A stretch of 64,000 nt of DNA from Tautonia marina (GTDB taxonomy: Bacteria; Planctomycetota; Planctomycetia; Isosphaerales; Isosphaeraceae): the NCBI RefSeq assembly GCF_009177065.1, contig NZ_WEZF01000005.1, positions 62,001 to 126,000 of the forward strand, in the 5' to 3' direction. Made by a program: the position numbers and the translations under genes. Under the pieces are notes generated by a model that ran no database searches, had not been told where the DNA came from, and was given only the letters and a program-made list of their open reading frames with translations. Below are positions 63,534 to 64,000 of the stretch, piece by piece. Within the stretch, counting starts at the first letter, position 1, and every line of letters starts with the position of its first letter.

Positions 63534-64000
63534 GAATCATTGTCCTCATCGGGGTCGAACGCGGGATCGTCGAGCGGAGCAGGGGGAGATTCCGTTTCCG
63601 GACAGCCGGCGTCGAGAAACGCCTGGAGCAACACCTGAGCCGCGATCATATCACGCAGCGATCGCCGACGGCTTGCCTTCACCCCGGCGGATCGCAATAA
63701 CTCCTCGGCCTCGACGGTGGAATAGCGTTCGTCCACGAACACAACAGGGGTTTGGGTCTGCTCCGAGAGCCAGTGTCCCCAACGTCTCGCCTGCTCGGCC
63801 GAGTCTCCCTCGGCTCCATGCCCCAGGAGTGGCAGGCCGACCACGAGCCGATCAATGTTGAATTCTTCGACCAGGGATCGAAAATAGGTCGCATCGAGTC
63901 GATCATTGCGTCGCTGATACACGTCGACCGGCGAGGCCACGCGCCGATCCGGGTCGCAGACAGCAATCCCGACGCGACGAAGTCCGTAATCAAGACCAAG
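63530..64000 (-). CDS. ruvX: RuvX/YqgF-type Holliday-junction resolvase or rRNA nuclease (N-terminus cut)
   Basis: The gene continues beyond the right edge; only 157 codons including the stop are visible. LGLDYGLRRVGIAVCDPDRR near the edge is the N-terminal motif of the RNase H-like YqgF fold, and LVVGLPLLGHGAEGDS, then VVFVDERYSTVEAEELL, carry the other acidic residues. The protein has been implicated in 16S rRNA 5'-end maturation and resolution of junctions. The C-terminal tail is acidic and about 20 residues longer than usual. The 4-base overlap with the following SDR gene couples their translation. Confidence 0.9.
   Translation of the reverse strand, partial: LGLDYGLRRVGIAVCDPDRRVASPVDVYQRRNDRLDATYFRSLVEEFNIDRLVVGLPLLGHGAEGDSAEQARRWGHWLSEQTQTPVVFVDERYSTVEAEELLRSAGVKASRRRSLRDMIAAQVLLQAFLDAGCPETESPPAPLDDPAFDPDEDNDS

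Overview
The window is GC-rich chromosomal DNA that reads as a planctomycete, most likely family Isosphaeraceae. The reasons are a PVC-type heme-binding dehydrogenase with HEAT repeats and a terminal CxxCH domain, a split transketolase, a SpoVG protein carrying a zinc ribbon, a protein with the NAxxHGLTA N-terminal motif, many lineage-restricted hypothetical proteins, frequent GTG/TTG starts and short operons in alternating directions. No rRNA, tRNA, CRISPR array, insertion sequence or phage module was seen. Both window ends cut genes: a ceramidase-like gene on the left and a ruvX-like gene on the right.

Layout. 0-9.8 kb: truncated ceramidase-like enzyme, rpsN, the HGLTA-motif protein, two small hypothetical genes set among REP-like palindromes, rsfS-argS, and two lineage-specific proteins. 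9.8-18.6 kb: a polysaccharide or surface-glycan block with a GT4 transferase, two multi-pass GT-C-like membrane proteins and a GT2 transferase on the minus strand, divergent from an undecaprenyl-phosphate sugar transferase and a second GT2 transferase. 18.6-34.4 kb: split transketolase, SirB1-like protein, a TlpA-like thioredoxin lipoprotein, fhs, an S9 peptidase, an 867-base gap with a 12-base-periodic repeat, a POT peptide transporter, an alpha/beta hydrolase, a DUF486 protein and htpG. 34.7-44.3 kb: a TPR-like protein, ispE next to spoVG, an alpha/beta hydrolase, a Sua5-type tRNA-modification enzyme, and a polyamine-type pair (deoxyhypusine synthase homologue plus pyruvoyl arginine decarboxylase). 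44.9-47.8 kb: a sugar operon (SIS isomerase, ROK kinase, enolase-superfamily dehydratase). 48.2-52.8 kb: a large coiled-coil/FtsK ATPase and a CPBP membrane protease. 53.0-56.9 kb: an acyl carrier protein followed by a giant fusion. 57-64 kb: glycogen-type glycosyltransferase, PVC cytochrome/dehydrogenase, small membrane proteins, an atypical SDR and ruvX.

The most unusual object is the gene at 53452-56871. One uninterrupted frame encodes a 2-oxoacid dehydrogenase E1 alpha, an E1 beta, a lipoyl domain with its lysine, and a complete KAS III (FabH-like) ketosynthase with an intact Cys-His-Asn triad. It sits directly downstream of a dedicated acyl carrier protein. No E2 acyltransferase core or E3-binding domain is visible. 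The architecture suggests that a 2-oxoacid is decarboxylated, its acyl group is loaded on the lipoyl arm and handed in cis to the ketosynthase for condensation with an ACP-bound extender. This would be a self-priming starter module for a fatty-acid or polyketide-like product. The individual domains are recognised from motifs; the coupled reaction is inference.

Other points worth attention: clusters of three GTGCGC boxes spaced about 12 bases apart, found four times in the window; REP-like palindromes around 3.8-4.8 kb; conserved ispE-spoVG adjacency reminiscent of Firmicutes; a ROK kinase lacking the usual zinc cysteines; and an intrinsic terminator whose stem overlaps the stop codon of a convergent gene.
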